NCBI GenBank assembly: GCA_009801085.1
Contig: VNWV01000003.1
Location: forward strand, 2,852,001-2,916,000
Origin: Lasiodiplodia sp. COLG20
Taxonomy: Eukaryota > Ascomycota > Dothideomycetes > Botryosphaeriales > Botryosphaeriaceae
Direction: 5' to 3'
DNA: 64,000 bases
Below are positions 54,755-64,000 of the stretch, piece after piece. A program made the position numbers and the translations under genes. How positions within the stretch are numbered: the first letter of the stretch is position 1; each line of letters opens with the position of its first letter. The notes beneath the pieces were generated by a model. The model worked only from the letters and a program-made list of their open reading frames with translations, was not told the origin of the DNA and did not search any database.

Positions 54755-56213
54755 ATGGCGACGCAAGAAGCATCCATGAACAAGGCCGACGAGCCGGGCA
54801 GTGCTTCTGATGAAGGCGCAAGCAATCGTCCACTCGAACGTCGCGCAACTGTCGGTGAAGCGCCCTCGTCATCATGCCAGCCACATCGCTGGCGTCCGCG
54901 AAGCAAGTCTGTGTCCAACGCATGCGAGAGATGCAGGCGCCGGAAAATCCGCTGTGATGGAGAGATCGGGCCTTGTTCTACTTGTGTTCGCTTCTGCGTC
55001 GCTTGCATCCGCCCTCCCAAGCTGAAAGATCGAATGGGCCTGTAAGTATCTGCCTGGCCTCCCTGAGAGAACATGACACTGATCGGGGTCACGCAGTGGT
55101 GCCCACCGGGCTCTGGCCAGCCGCATCCAACAGCTCGAGGCTCAGCTTGCTGAGATTGGTGATGCCCACACAACAGCCCAAAGTCCGGCTTGGGGAGAAG
55201 AGCTTTGGAATCCTTTCCCAAGTACTCCACGGCCAGCTCAGCCGTCTCTGCATGTGGACACGAGCTTTGACGTTCCGCAGCGTTCATTCTCATGGGATTT
55301 CTCATCTTCAACGGACTCGGCTGGCGCCGAGGGCACGACGACCCAGCCAGAAATTCCAACCATCGAGATCTCTGAATGCGGAGGTCCCTCGCCGGCTATG
55401 CTCTCGCCCGCACCGTCTTTGCTTTCTGCCAACTCCCGCTGCTCGACTCCAGAGCCCTACACCATCACCACCCCTATCTTGGGCTCGACGCTGGCGCCGC
55501 CGATGCTTGGCTCTCCTGTTTCTCCTCCGGTATCTGCCTGCCAACGTCCGCCGTGGGAATTCTCTCACGGCGAGAGCAATGATGGTTATCTGAGTCCTCC
55601 TGACCATGGGAAGCTCTCGCTTTCACGCCGCTCTTCCATCTCTTCATTTGGCCTCGACCAAGATTTCAGCTCCATTAACCTCCAGTTCTCGCCCTTTGAC
55701 GACGAACCACAGTCTCCAGGAGCTTTTTCAGACCATTTCCGACCGCAATCCAGGATATCTAATCAATCCACGACGCCGACAGGGGCGAGGTCACCGAAGA
55801 TGCCCACTAAATTCGAAGCAGAGACGCTCTCAGACATCTTCTTCGACAAGGTCGAACTAAGTCAGCGGCCTGTCGAGCAATCCTTCTACCATACTTGCCT
55901 TGATCTGGTTTACGAGTTCGCAGCGGAGAACACCCAGGGGCCGCACATGGATGTGGTCGAATGTCTGATACCTCCTTATTCCCTACGCATGGCCCGCTTC
56001 TATGTCTTCATGACCATGGCAATCGGCATGCGCTTGCGAACCGGCGGCCGGATGACAGATAATTCCCTTCTTGACAGCTGCTACCACCTTGCCATGCACC
56101 AGGCTGAATCTCCCGCTTTCTGGAGCGAAGTGGGCGGTGTCGAAGCGGCCTCACTTCTGACCTTGTTTGCGAAGAGCGGCGAAGTGCAGACGCTCGACCA
56201 AATGGGGCATTAG
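54755..56213 (+). CDS. Zn2Cys6 transcription factor, apparently C-terminally short
   Basis: Two exons, 54755-55041 and 55097-56213, encode 467 residues; the intron has donor GTAAGT, branch CTGATC and acceptor ACGCAG. The binuclear cluster is ACERCRRRKIRCDGEIGPC followed by STCVRFCVAC, matching C-x2-C-x6-C-x6-C-x2-C-x6-C. A short coiled coil follows (SRIQQLEAQLAEI), then a long Ser/Pro-rich disordered region. From about residue 360 comes the start of a fungal-specific regulatory domain (FFDKVELSQRPVEQSFYHTC, PPYSLRMARFYVFMTMAIGM, LLDSCYHLAMHQAESPAFW). The frame stops at VQTLDQMGH, where relatives usually continue for another 200 or more residues. It is either a truncated allele, a naturally short form or a missed exon. 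DNA binding should be intact. It is divergent from PMC1. Confidence 0.75.
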
Positions 56214-57059
56214 GAAACCGGGATCTGATAAGGTTCCGTTAGGGTGTGGTTTGTCCTTTTATCTTAGCACGATATCCCTGAACCTTTGCACCCATGCTCG
56301 GCTCGAATGTTGCCGAAAACGGGGGCGGCACTTCACGCGGGAGTGGGTCTTTTGCAAACCTGAAACACAAGATCCGATGCGATCTTGGGGAGCTTTTGCT
56401 AGCGCTTTTCCTCAAGCGTCAAAATGATCTGCGTAGTTCTATTGATATCTTTTCGCCTTCGGATGCTGTACGCAGATCCGGAATGCAAGCGTTTGCGAAT
56501 TCAGTGTGACAATGGCCGTGCTCCGTGAGTGGTAGAAAGGTGTCACAGACCATGCAACACCACGCCGTCCGGGTACTTTCACTGGTGCGAGCGCTTCTAC
56601 AGCGCATCTCAACGGCGGCAAGGAGGCTCTGAACCTTAGCGCTGCCGTTGGATGCGGATCCGCCGTATCCTGAAATTGATCAACCCCGGAGCGCTTACCA
56701 GGTACAGATAAGCACCCGCCATCATTGGCTACAGCCCTCGTGCACTTACCAAATAGGGGAAACCACCTCCGCAAAAGGTTCCCAAACCGTAGCCTTGGCA
56801 TCTTTTAGGAACACCCGCTTTGCCGCAACCCTGTGGATCTATGTCGTTTGAAACACTTCGTCAATGAACACCGAACAAGCCAAGAAGTCGGCATCTGTCG
56901 GGAACTCTCTACCCCCCCTTTCCACTGATAGTAAACTTATAAACATCCATCATGACCCGCATTCGCTATCCTGCAGCGCATTCCTTCTGTCTCCTCCTCT
57001 CTAACTTTTTTGTCTATCGTTGAATTCTTTCGTCTTTCGCTTTCTTGCAATCATTCACG
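56214..57059 (+). other. Intergenic region after the Zn2Cys6 gene
   Basis: 846 nt. I looked for a continuation of the regulatory domain in all frames and saw none convincing. The last 120 nt are C/T-rich (CTGTCTCCTCCTCTC, TTTCGTCTTTCGCTTTC) and form the promoter and leader of the DUF1996 gene. Confidence 0.4.
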
Positions 57060-58096
57060 ATGCTGGGCGTCACCATTTCCATTCTTTCGGCCGTGAGCGC
57101 CGCCAATGCCTACACTGTGGTTAGCCATGACCAGTTCATGAGGAAGAACATCGATCCTCTTGTCATGCCGGGCCAGTACAAGTCTCACATGCACTCCTTC
57201 TTCGGCTCCGACGTCATCACGAAGGACAAGCCCACTTCTGCCGAGTTGCAGAAGGGCTGCGCCTCGGGAGAGAACCCCAACGACCTCTCCGTTTACTGTA
57301 AGCACTCCCACATCTCGAGACAAATCCTACGATCAAACATGCTCACCACCCGACAGGGGTCCCCACTCTCTACCACGTCGACGGCTCTTCCCGCACCGAG
57401 ATCAAGCCTATGCGCTTCTCGACCTACTACGAAAACATCCTCTACGCCGACGCCCCCATCCCGCAAGACTTCTCCGTCATCGCCGGCAACGCCCTCGCCA
57501 CCACGCAAGCCGAGCTGGACGACAAAAATGTCGGGCTCTCCTGGTTCTGCGAGGGCGACTCGGCGCCCGCCGACAAGGAAGCCGCCGCCTTCCCGACATC
57601 GACATGCTCGACGCACCTGCAGACCATCTTCCGCTTCCACGACTGCGTCGAGCCCACCTCGCTCAACAGCACGTACAGCGCGAGCTCGTTCAAGACCGAG
57701 AACTACTGCCCCGAGGGCTGGAACCGCATCCCGCGCCTGCGCTTCTCGATCCGCTACGACCTGCGCAAGATCCTGCCCGACGGCTGGAGCGGCGCGCCCC
57801 CGCTCGAGCTTGCGTCCGGCCCGTCGTTCAGCATGCACGGCGACTTCATCAACGGCTGGTTCGAGGACGCGGCGCAGAACATGTTCGACAACGCCAAGGA
57901 CAAGCGCGAGTTCGCCCGCGTCGACGGCGAGCACGGCGACGGCAAGAGCGGTCCTACCTGCACTGCTGCCGACGCTGATCCCAACGGCGGCACTGATGAC
58001 TACGAGACGAGCTTGACGATGATGGGCAAGGCGAGGAGGGCCGTGGTGAGGAAGGCGAGGGGGTTCATGGAGAGGAGGATGGCGAGCGCGAACTAG
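57060..58096 (+). CDS. Secreted DUF1996 protein
   Basis: Two exons, 57060-57297 and 57357-58096, encode 325 residues; the intron has donor GTAAGC and acceptor CCGACAG, and the join forms a Trp codon. The signal peptide is MLGVTISILSAVSAANA. The mature protein begins YTVVSHDQFMRKNIDPLVMPG and has the family signature SHMHSFFGSD. A VPTLYHVDGS segment after the intron and paired cysteines (SWFCEGD, STCSTHLQ, HDCVEP, NYCPEGW) also match DUF1996. The family is fungal, secreted and of unknown biochemistry, sometimes fused to WSC domains; here the domain stands alone. The tail is basic (KARRAVVRKARGFMERR). It heads a run of plus-strand genes whose products act at the surface. Confidence 0.88.
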
Positions 58097-59301
58097 AGGG
58101 AGAGTGATCATTGAGTTGTATAGGTTGAGGCGCAGATGCATATATTGATTCTCTGCAAACTACGGCACGGCTGTTTAGCATACTTGTATAAATTTTGAGA
58201 TAATGAGGTTTCAGACAGAAAAAGTTGGTTTTAAGGAAGCACACTTTTATTGTCCGCAGAGTGAAGTCTGTTCAAGGCTGCCTTGTTTGTTGAGAAGAGA
58301 AAGTAATTCGCACCTGCACTAACATTTGAACTTGAGCAAATTGATTGCGCAAGTTCATCTCTGGACCCGAACCAAAGGGCGACATCGCAAAGAAGAAAAA
58401 TAAAGCCTCAACCAGATGGACGTTATCAGTCGGGCTGTTTTTAGGCGAAGGATTGCCTTATATTTCATTTCTACTTGAATAATAGGAGGAATCAAGTATC
58501 CTCAGATTCAACTGTGCGCAGTAGCGGACAGAATTATACAAAACCTGTGCTATTATTAGATCCGCGCCTTTGCTCAGGGACCGTTGGATTTCCATCTAGA
58601 GTATAGGCGTGACATTCTATCGAGCAATGCGATCCCTTTATTTTCATCACAAGTGCATACCAAAGAGTTTGAAATTACGAACCCTTGCTTCGCGAGAGTA
58701 CCATTGGGAATGATCCAAAGAAAGGGACTGTCAGTCTAGAATAAGCGAGAAGAGCATTCAAGCCTCGACCAGGGCAACGCCTCCAAACTCAATTCGAGGT
58801 CACCAAATGATCCTGCAACGGCAACATGCAGCGTTCGTAAAGGGGTCATGGCAAGATGAGGTATGTGCCCTGAGTGATACGACAGGCAGCAGTGTTTGAG
58901 GGTCCTGGGGTGGCAGTGTTCGGTGGATTTTTGACTGCGCCCCTACAAAAGCCATCGTTGGTGCAATTGAGAACACGTTTTTCGCCAAGGATATGCATCC
59001 TCTGCATCCTGCTTGCTTACTATCCAAGCTTTTCCGAGATAACGGCCCACCTCTCTTGCAGTAATGGGTCCTCATATTCTCTTTAACACCAAAGCGCCAA
59101 GGGCTGTGCTGCCGCGGTAGGCCTCTCAGCCGCCACAGACGCGTCAATTCGGCTCGATTCTGCACGACAGCACCACCACCAAGTTTAGCAGGGCAGAATT
59201 TGGTGGTCGTTCTCGCAGCCTTACGATGCAGGTGGCGAAGTTCATAAACCGCCGTGGTTTGCATCTCGGGAACTAGTCCATTATTCCCCTTTGAATTCGC
59301 C
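58097..59301 (+). other. Intergenic region, partly AT-rich
   Basis: About 1.2 kb between the DUF1996 and RTA1-like genes. The first 600 nt are AT-richer than average. A minus-strand frame across 58800-59414 overlaps the next gene's start and has no recognisable domain. No RNA gene is seen. Confidence 0.4.
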
Positions 59302-60536
59302 ATGGCATCCACTACGACAAACCAGACTGCTTCAGCAACAAGTTCGACATCAACCCCCAGTTGCACAACGGCAGTGCCCGGCAAATATGGCAATGTACCT
59401 TTCGATGCCTGCAATTCGTACTACAACTTCGACCCGCAATTCGCACCTGCTGTGGCAGTAGCCGTGATATTCGGTATACTTACCATCGCCCACCTCGTCT
59501 TGGCGATAGTCTTCAAGAAGGTAAGAAGTCCTCAGCCCAAGACAAGCCTCAGCCAAGCATCTCGAGTAACACGTCAGCAGAGCTACTGCTGGGTCATCAT
59601 CATGGGTGCCACGTGGGAACTCGTAGCCTTCATAGTGCATGCACTGGGTTCGCACAACCAACAAAACATCGGCTACGCTACCGCGCACCAGCTGCTCTAC
59701 CTCCTCGCACCCTTGTGGATCAATGCTTTCGTCTACATGACCTTCGCCCGCATGGTGCACTATTTCCTCCCTGACCGGACTATTTGGCGCATTCGCGGCC
59801 AGTCTTTGGCCAAGTACTTTGTCTGGGCCGACGTCGCTTCGTTCATCGTGCAAGCCGTTGGTGGTCTGATGGCAACCCCAGGCGCATCAGCGGACATCAT
59901 CAAGACCGGCATCAACGTCTACATGGGCGGCATGGGTCTGCAGGAGGCTTTCATCCTATGCTTTTTGGGGTTGATGATCATGTTCCACCGCCAGTCGCAG
60001 GCTCTTGACGCCGCGGGAATGGCTCACCGACAGTATAACTGGCGCGCGTTGCTCTATGCTCTTTACGGAGTACTGACTGCTATCACGGTAGGCATTTATC
60101 AGCTCAGTACTCTCAAATCAGACACTTACATCCTTTCCTTACGTAGGTCCGCATCATCTATCGTATCTGCGAGTTCGCCGGTGGCGTCAAGCCATCAAAC
60201 CCCATTCCGTTCCACGAGGAGTATTCATATTCTCTCGATGCTTTTCCGATGATGGTCGCAATACTGCTCCTCGCCGTTTTCCACCCTGGCCGCTCACTGG
60301 TCGGACCTGAAAGTGAGTTTCCCAAGATGTCTCGAAAGGAGAAGAAGGCAGCAAAGAAGGAAAGAAAGACGGCGAAGAAAGCGATGAAGCAAGCGAAGTT
60401 CGACGCACCAAGTACGGATGGTTTACAACAGCCGGAATGTGAGGAAGAGTACCACAGGAGGGATGATCACAGCCCGGCGAGGCTTGAGGAGGCTGGCGGA
60501 GAACTTCAAGTCATGGGGACCCGGCAACAAGCCTGA
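59302..60536 (+). CDS. RTA1-like multi-pass membrane protein
   Basis: Three exons, 59302-59520, 59578-60087 and 60147-60536, encode 372 residues. The first intron is 57 nt and in frame, so its removal is judged from splice signals (GTAAGA, GTCAG) and because the join KKQSYCWVIIMG restores a normal loop. The start MASTTTNQTASATS opens a Thr/Ser-rich, probably glycosylated outer N-terminus with CTTAVPGKYGNVPFDAC. Seven hydrophobic helices follow. Family marks are HQLLYLLAPLWINAFVYMTF, VWADVASFIVQAVGG, GLQEAFILCFLGLMI, RIIYRICEFAGG and DAFPMMVAILLLAVFHPG. The tail is very Lys-rich (MSRKEKKAAKKERKTAKKA). RTA1/RTM1/Rsb1 proteins are linked to resistance to aminocholesterol, toxins and sphingoid-base export; the substrate here is unknown. 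Confidence 0.9.
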
Positions 60537-61076
60537 ATTTAAACACGAGGCTGGCGTTTCAACCTGGTTCACTCCAGACTGCCCACATTCTACTAATTTG
60601 AATTGTTGTCAGAATGTTCACATTTCCACGCGGAACGTGGACTCTCGTGACTTGGTACTACTCATTGCTGCGAGAAGCAGCCACGAACTTTTGTCACCAC
60701 TAAGGTGTGTCAAATAGTAATGGTAATTGAATTCTTCACGCTTCAATGCATCTCGCCGGTGAAGTGATTTTACATTCAGGCACATTCTGGATGGAGTTCG
60801 CTCCGGTCACTTTTTGAGTATTGAATCGAACGAATAGTTTGAGATATGTACTTTTAATGAAGTGCCTCATGGAATGCGCCCAATTTAGAGAGAGGTCCCC
60901 AGACTACGTTCCATCCTTGGCTACAGCGCCAAAGCACCTTGCCACACAGTAAAGGAATTCGCTCAACAAATAACTTTTATTTTGGAGGCTGAAGCGACGA
61001 TATTTAATATCTATGCCGACCACCACGCAATTACTCTTCAGAAACTCATCCACCTCCTCTCAGCCAATCCAACATC
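60537..61076 (+). other. Intergenic region upstream of the chitin-binding gene
   Basis: 540 nt. AT-rich sequence (GATATTTAATATC, about 60999-61011) lies some 70 nt before the next start codon and could act as a weak TATA element. The sequence just before the start, TCAGCCAATCCAACATC, includes a CCAAT motif. No gene is recognised. Confidence 0.4.
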
Positions 61077-62537
61077 ATGACCAGGATCTCTTCCCTCCGC
61101 CTTTCCTTGGGCGCCGCCCTGCTGCTCGCCAATGTCTGCTATGCTCAAGATAGTGCCAGTGCTTCAGGTGACTCGGTAGCGCCTGCGGACGCCAGTGCTT
61201 CAGGTGATTCGGCAGCGCCTGCGGACGCCAATACTTCGGAGCCCATGATGTCCATTTTCGCTGCTCCGGCACCTACTGACGCGGGCTCCTCGGACACGGC
61301 TGCCGCCGCCGCCGCCACCACGACCGATGATGGAGCTTCTGGAGTCGCCACCACCCAGGATGTTGGCGCAGAGCCCGCCGCCACTACCTTCGCGTATCCG
61401 CCAGGCTCGTACCCGATAGGCGACACAACCTACTACGTGTCTTGCGAGTCGGGCGATATGAACAGCGAGTGGTCGCCGAGCCTGATCGTCCAAGGCTCGG
61501 CCAACATCGACGACTACGGCACGTGCATGGCCTTCTGCGAGTCGCTCGGCAAGGTCTTGTGCGTCACTGCCATGTGGAACCCGGAGAGCACCAGCCCCTG
61601 CCAGATCCTGCAGTCCTACCAGAACCTGCTCAGCCAGCCCTTCGGCCGCTGCTACGGCACGAGGCCCTATGTCCCCGGAGACGACCAGCCATCGCCGCCG
61701 ACCGGCGGCTTTCCCCCGGACTCGTCGTCGGATCCGGACTTCCCTGTGCCTCCGACCACGTCGGACTCGTCAGGAGGGCCGCCCATGGGAGGAGGATCTC
61801 CCGGGGCGCCCCCGGGGCAGTCCAACACATTCGCGCCCAGCGTAAGCCCCCCGCAATCTTCCAGAGCGAAGGGCAACCCTAACGGGTCGTCCGCTCCTCC
61901 TCCTGATACGCACCCGCAACCGCAACCGCTGCGCAGGGACGCGAAGTGCGGGCACGAGTGGGGCAGCATCCCCTACACGTCGTGCCCGCAGGAGCACTCG
62001 ATGTACGGGCCGTGCTGCTCGCGCTTCGGGTACTGCGGCCGCGGCCATGCGTATTGCGGATACAGGTGCAAGAGAGAATACGGGCACTGCGAGTAGCAGC
62101 AGCAGCAGCAGTTGCGTCGTGCACTCTCTCTTCGTCATCATCGTCACCTCCCATCTAACTTCTGATTTTCTCCCAGGCAGCCTCGCAAATATAGCAATGA
62201 TGATTTTCCGTCTGAACCATCCAACCCAGGCTACTACCCGTCCACCCCTGGCTACTCTCAGTCAGGCCCCAACTACTATCCGTCCGACCCTGATTACTAT
62301 CCGTCGAACCCTGGCTACTCTCAGTCAGGCCCTGATTCCTATCCCTCCGATCGCGGCTACTATCCGTCAGGCCAGGGCTACTATCCGTCCGACCATGGCA
62401 GCTCTCCGTCCGACTATGATAATGATCGCATCCCTCCATTCGTTACATCGCCGCAAGACCACGGCGGACGTCGGCCCAAAGGCAAACGTCCTCACAAATG
62501 CAAGGGGTGCGAGCAAAAGAAAGAGAAGGGATACTAG
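61077..62537 (+). CDS. Secreted hevein-type (CBM18) chitin-binding protein with repeat tail
   Basis: Two exons, 61077-62092 and 62177-62537, encode 458 residues. The 84-nt intron has donor GTAGCA, branch TCTAAC and acceptor TCTCCCAG. The signal peptide is MTRISSLRLSLGAALLLANVCYA. An Ala/Ser/Asp-rich stretch with two 12-residue repeats follows, then a cysteine-containing domain (TYYVSCESGD, CMAFCESLGKVLC, SPCQILQSYQN) that may be WSC- or PAN-like. After a Pro/Gly-rich linker comes an eight-cysteine hevein domain (KCGHEWGS, TSCPQEHSMYGPCCSRFGYC, YCGYRCKREYGHCE) that should bind chitin. Unspliced mRNA stops exactly after HCE (GAG TAG) because the donor supplies the stop, giving 339 residues. Splicing restores the Glu codon and adds a tail of nine YYPS-like repeats and a basic Cys-containing end (RRPKGKRPHKCKGCEQ). 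The tail exon has no start codon of its own, which supports the join. Confidence 0.75.
61155..61226 (+). repeat. Tandem duplication of a 36-nt unit
   Basis: Two copies of a 36-nt unit, beginning GCCAGTGCTTCAGGTGA and encoding ASASGDSVAPAD and ASASGDSAAPAD, lie directly after the signal peptide. Only two bases differ, so the duplication is recent. Confidence 0.85.
62220..62408 (+). repeat. 21-nt tandem array, nine heptapeptide units
   Basis: Nine units of 21 nt encode heptapeptides such as SNPGYYP, STPGYSQ, SGPNYYP, SDPDYYP, SDRGYYP and SGQGYYP. Period and frame are kept throughout without a stop. The array sits in the last exon of the chitin-binding gene and gives a Tyr/Pro/Ser-rich, probably disordered tail. 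Confidence 0.85.
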
Positions 62538-62972
62538 GTGGGAAGATGCGGTACGAAGCTGGAGGGGTTGGGTTTAGTGTGGATTAATGTTTGGGCTGTC
62601 ATGTAGGTTAGCGTAGGATTCGGTAATTTTTGATGGTGGGAGAGGTGTACACTTAGCTTCTGTCTCAAAGCTTTAATTCAATACTTTGTGTCTGGTCAAA
62701 TGTGGTTCTGTTGCAGTACATCCGAAATATAACACCCCGGCCCTGGCCGCGGATATAACCGATTTTGAAGTAAACAAATAGCATGAATGAATAAACACCA
62801 TGATGATCTCCGAGTACCTTGCTGCATACCTCGGTTGAGGCGGGGAAAGCTTTCCCGAATTCGGACGTAGTCCCGCCGAGCCACCGAAACGGCAATAGGC
62901 TAAAGAGCCCCTCATCAGCGTGCCATAGATCTGTCCTCCCATCCTGCTATTTCGAAGCTATCACACATTACT
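62538..62972 (+). other. Intergenic region before the rhamnose mutarotase gene
   Basis: 435 nt of 3' flank of the chitin-binding gene and promoter of the mutarotase gene. Only short open frames without family resemblance are present. Confidence 0.4.
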
Positions 62973-63399
62973 ATGTCGTCTACAAAGGAGCCTCGCCGAA
63001 TTGGCCAGCTGGTCTACCTGAGGCCGGAGTACTTGGAGGAATACAAGAAATGCCATGCCGCTGTTTGGCCCGAAGTACTGGAACAGATCAAAGATTCCAA
63101 CATTGTGGACTGTACGTCATCGATATCTTTTCTTCCTCATCCGGCAAGATGTAATCAATATGCTAATGGACACAGATTCCATCTTTTTTGTGGATGAACC
63201 CCGACCGATGCTCGTTGCATCATTCAAGTGGGTGGGCGACGATTGGGATGCCGACATGGCCCGCATGGCTGCAAACAAAAAGGTGCAGGAGTGGTGGAAC
63301 ATGACGGATAAGATGCAAGAGAGCCCTCATCCGGGTGCAAAGGGTAGCGCCGCCGGTCCGTGGTGGAAGGTGATGGAGGAGGTCTTTTACTTTAAATAG
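62973..63399 (+). CDS. L-rhamnose mutarotase (RhaM family)
   Basis: Two exons, 62973-63111 and 63176-63399, encode 120 residues, about the family's normal length; the intron has donor GTACGT, branch GCTAATGG and acceptor CACAG. The sequence runs RIGQLVYLRPEYLEEYKKCH, AAVWPEVLEQIKDSNIVDYS, FKWVGDDWDADMARMAAN, VQEWWNMTDKMQES and WWKVMEEVFYFK. The His of YKKCHAAVWPEV and the paired Trp residues of the WW segments match the RhaM dimer fold with a catalytic His. The enzyme interconverts alpha and beta anomers of L-rhamnose. There is no signal peptide, so it acts in the cytosol. The neighbouring lyase fits a route for pectin-derived rhamnose. Confidence 0.9.
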
Positions 63400-63760
63400 C
63401 CCTATGACGATGAAACCCCAAAATCACAAATGCTTTGTTTCAGGGGTCCACTGCAGTTGACATCAGCCTCACCACCTCGCTTAAAAAACACTCAACCAAG
63501 AACCGCGCGGCCTCGGAGATAGGGCCAAGTTATTGGTGGCTTGCGGAGAAATGAGTCGTGCCTCTCTCGGGCAATCTTTGACCGAGCTATGCAGGTCCGC
63601 TTCCCCCAGACTTCTCCACACGCTACCCCGGCTTCCCGTATTGACCATGCGCACAAGCATCTGCAGGAACCAGGCGCTCGGTTTTTGATTCATGGGTATA
63701 TAATGGATGCGGTCACCACAATGCCCAAGTCAGGCTTCCACTGGACGTCCACCCTCCTCA
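63400..63760 (+). other. Short intergenic region between the mutarotase and lyase genes
   Basis: 361 nt that must contain the terminator of the mutarotase gene and the promoter of the lyase. A TATA box lies at 63697. No gene is recognised. Confidence 0.45.
63697..63703 (+). promoter_or_regulatory. TATA box of the rhamnogalacturonan lyase gene
   Basis: TATATAA lies 64 nt before the start codon, implying a short leader, as is common for inducible secreted-enzyme genes. Confidence 0.6.
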
Positions 63761-64000
63761 ATGGCAAACTCAGGTTTCCGCCGGGCGCTTGCCCCCTTCC
63801 TTGGACTTTTGGCACTGAGCACCGAAGTTCAGGCTCTCCTGACTGTCAATGAGACTTCTTCAAACATCATTCTCGAGAATGACAGGCTCTATCTCTCGTT
63901 GGACAAGTCAAAGGGTGTCATTACCGACCTCGCCCTTGACGATCAAGATCTCCTCGGCCCTGTGAGCGGATCAACCGGCATCGGTCCCTACCTTGACTGC
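63761..64000 (+). CDS. Rhamnogalacturonan lyase (PL4-type), N-terminal fragment
   Basis: The frame runs from the ATG at 63761 to the window end (80 codons) without a stop. The signal peptide is MANSGFRRALAPFLGLLALS followed by TEVQA. The mature start LLTVNETSSNIILENDRLYL is followed by SLDKSKGVITDLALDDQDLL and GPVSGSTGIGPYLDC. This is the opening beta-sandwich of fungal rhamnogalacturonate lyases of family PL4, which cleave the rhamnose-galacturonate backbone of RG-I by beta-elimination. The catalytic residues lie beyond the window. The position after L-rhamnose mutarotase on the same strand supports a shared role in RG-I use. Confidence 0.82.
   Translation, partial: MANSGFRRALAPFLGLLALSTEVQALLTVNETSSNIILENDRLYLSLDKSKGVITDLALDDQDLLGPVSGSTGIGPYLDC

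Noticed and set aside
62051..62066. Earlier donor sites (GTATTG at 62051, GTGCAA at 62066) for the last intron of the chitin-binding gene
   Set aside because: Both have the right phase but would remove two or three conserved cysteines of the hevein domain; the donor at 62093 keeps all eight.
1..64000. tRNA genes, rRNA, CRISPR arrays and transposable elements
   Set aside because: Scanning for GGTTCGA-type B boxes, regularly spaced repeats, terminal inverted repeats and transposase or reverse-transcriptase motifs gave nothing convincing; a tRNAscan or RepeatModeler run would be more sensitive.

Overview
The window is nuclear DNA of a filamentous ascomycete (Pezizomycotina). The evidence is monocistronic genes on both strands, many short GT-AG introns of about 45-85 nt with CTAAC/CTGAC-type branch points, and fungus-specific families: RTA1-like, DUF1996, a Zn2Cys6 regulator, a NACHT-ankyrin NLR and small Cys-rich secreted proteins. 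Class and species cannot be fixed from the sequence. Twenty-one protein genes are supported, two of them cut by the window edges. No tRNA, rRNA, CRISPR array or intact transposon was recognised. Exon joins given here were derived by hand from reading frame, splice signals and family resemblance, with no transcript data.

Left part (1-20.7 kb), mostly housekeeping: the 5' end of a VPS10-type sorting receptor (-); an HxxxD acyltransferase-like protein (+); a membrane protein with an HSQG serine motif (+); ATP4, subunit b of mitochondrial ATP synthase (-), head to head with NOC4 of the small ribosomal subunit pathway (+); a five-finger CCCH protein of the ZC3H3/Red5 type (+); a SEL1-repeat Nif1-like protein (+) whose last intron is about 1.16 kb; a 5.2-kb stretch with no recognisable gene; and a bZIP factor with a possible transmembrane segment (-).

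Middle (21.7-47.8 kb), accessory in character: a 2,684-residue NACHT-ankyrin protein (-) ending in non-ankyrin repeats; a short-chain reductase of the tetrahydroxynaphthalene/versicolorin reductase type (+) divergent from it; a secreted TolB-like beta-propeller (-); a seven-TM receptor-like protein (-); a kelch-repeat type I membrane protein (+); an 8-cysteine small secreted protein (+); and a WD40 protein (+). Large non-coding intervals separate these genes.

Right part (49.8-64 kb): a PMC1-type calcium ATPase (-), divergent from a Zn2Cys6 regulator (+) that seems to lack the end of its regulatory domain. Then comes a run of plus-strand genes acting at the cell surface or outside the cell: a DUF1996 secreted protein, an RTA1-like membrane protein and a hevein-type chitin-binding protein with a hidden tandem-repeat C-terminal exon. 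Last are L-rhamnose mutarotase and the start of a rhamnogalacturonan lyase, which together suggest pectin (RG-I) and rhamnose use.

The points most worth checking are the chitin-binding gene, where the intron donor itself forms the stop codon of the unspliced message; the repeat-rich NLR; the membrane-anchored bZIP; and the long intron plus gene-poor interval after the Nif1-like gene.
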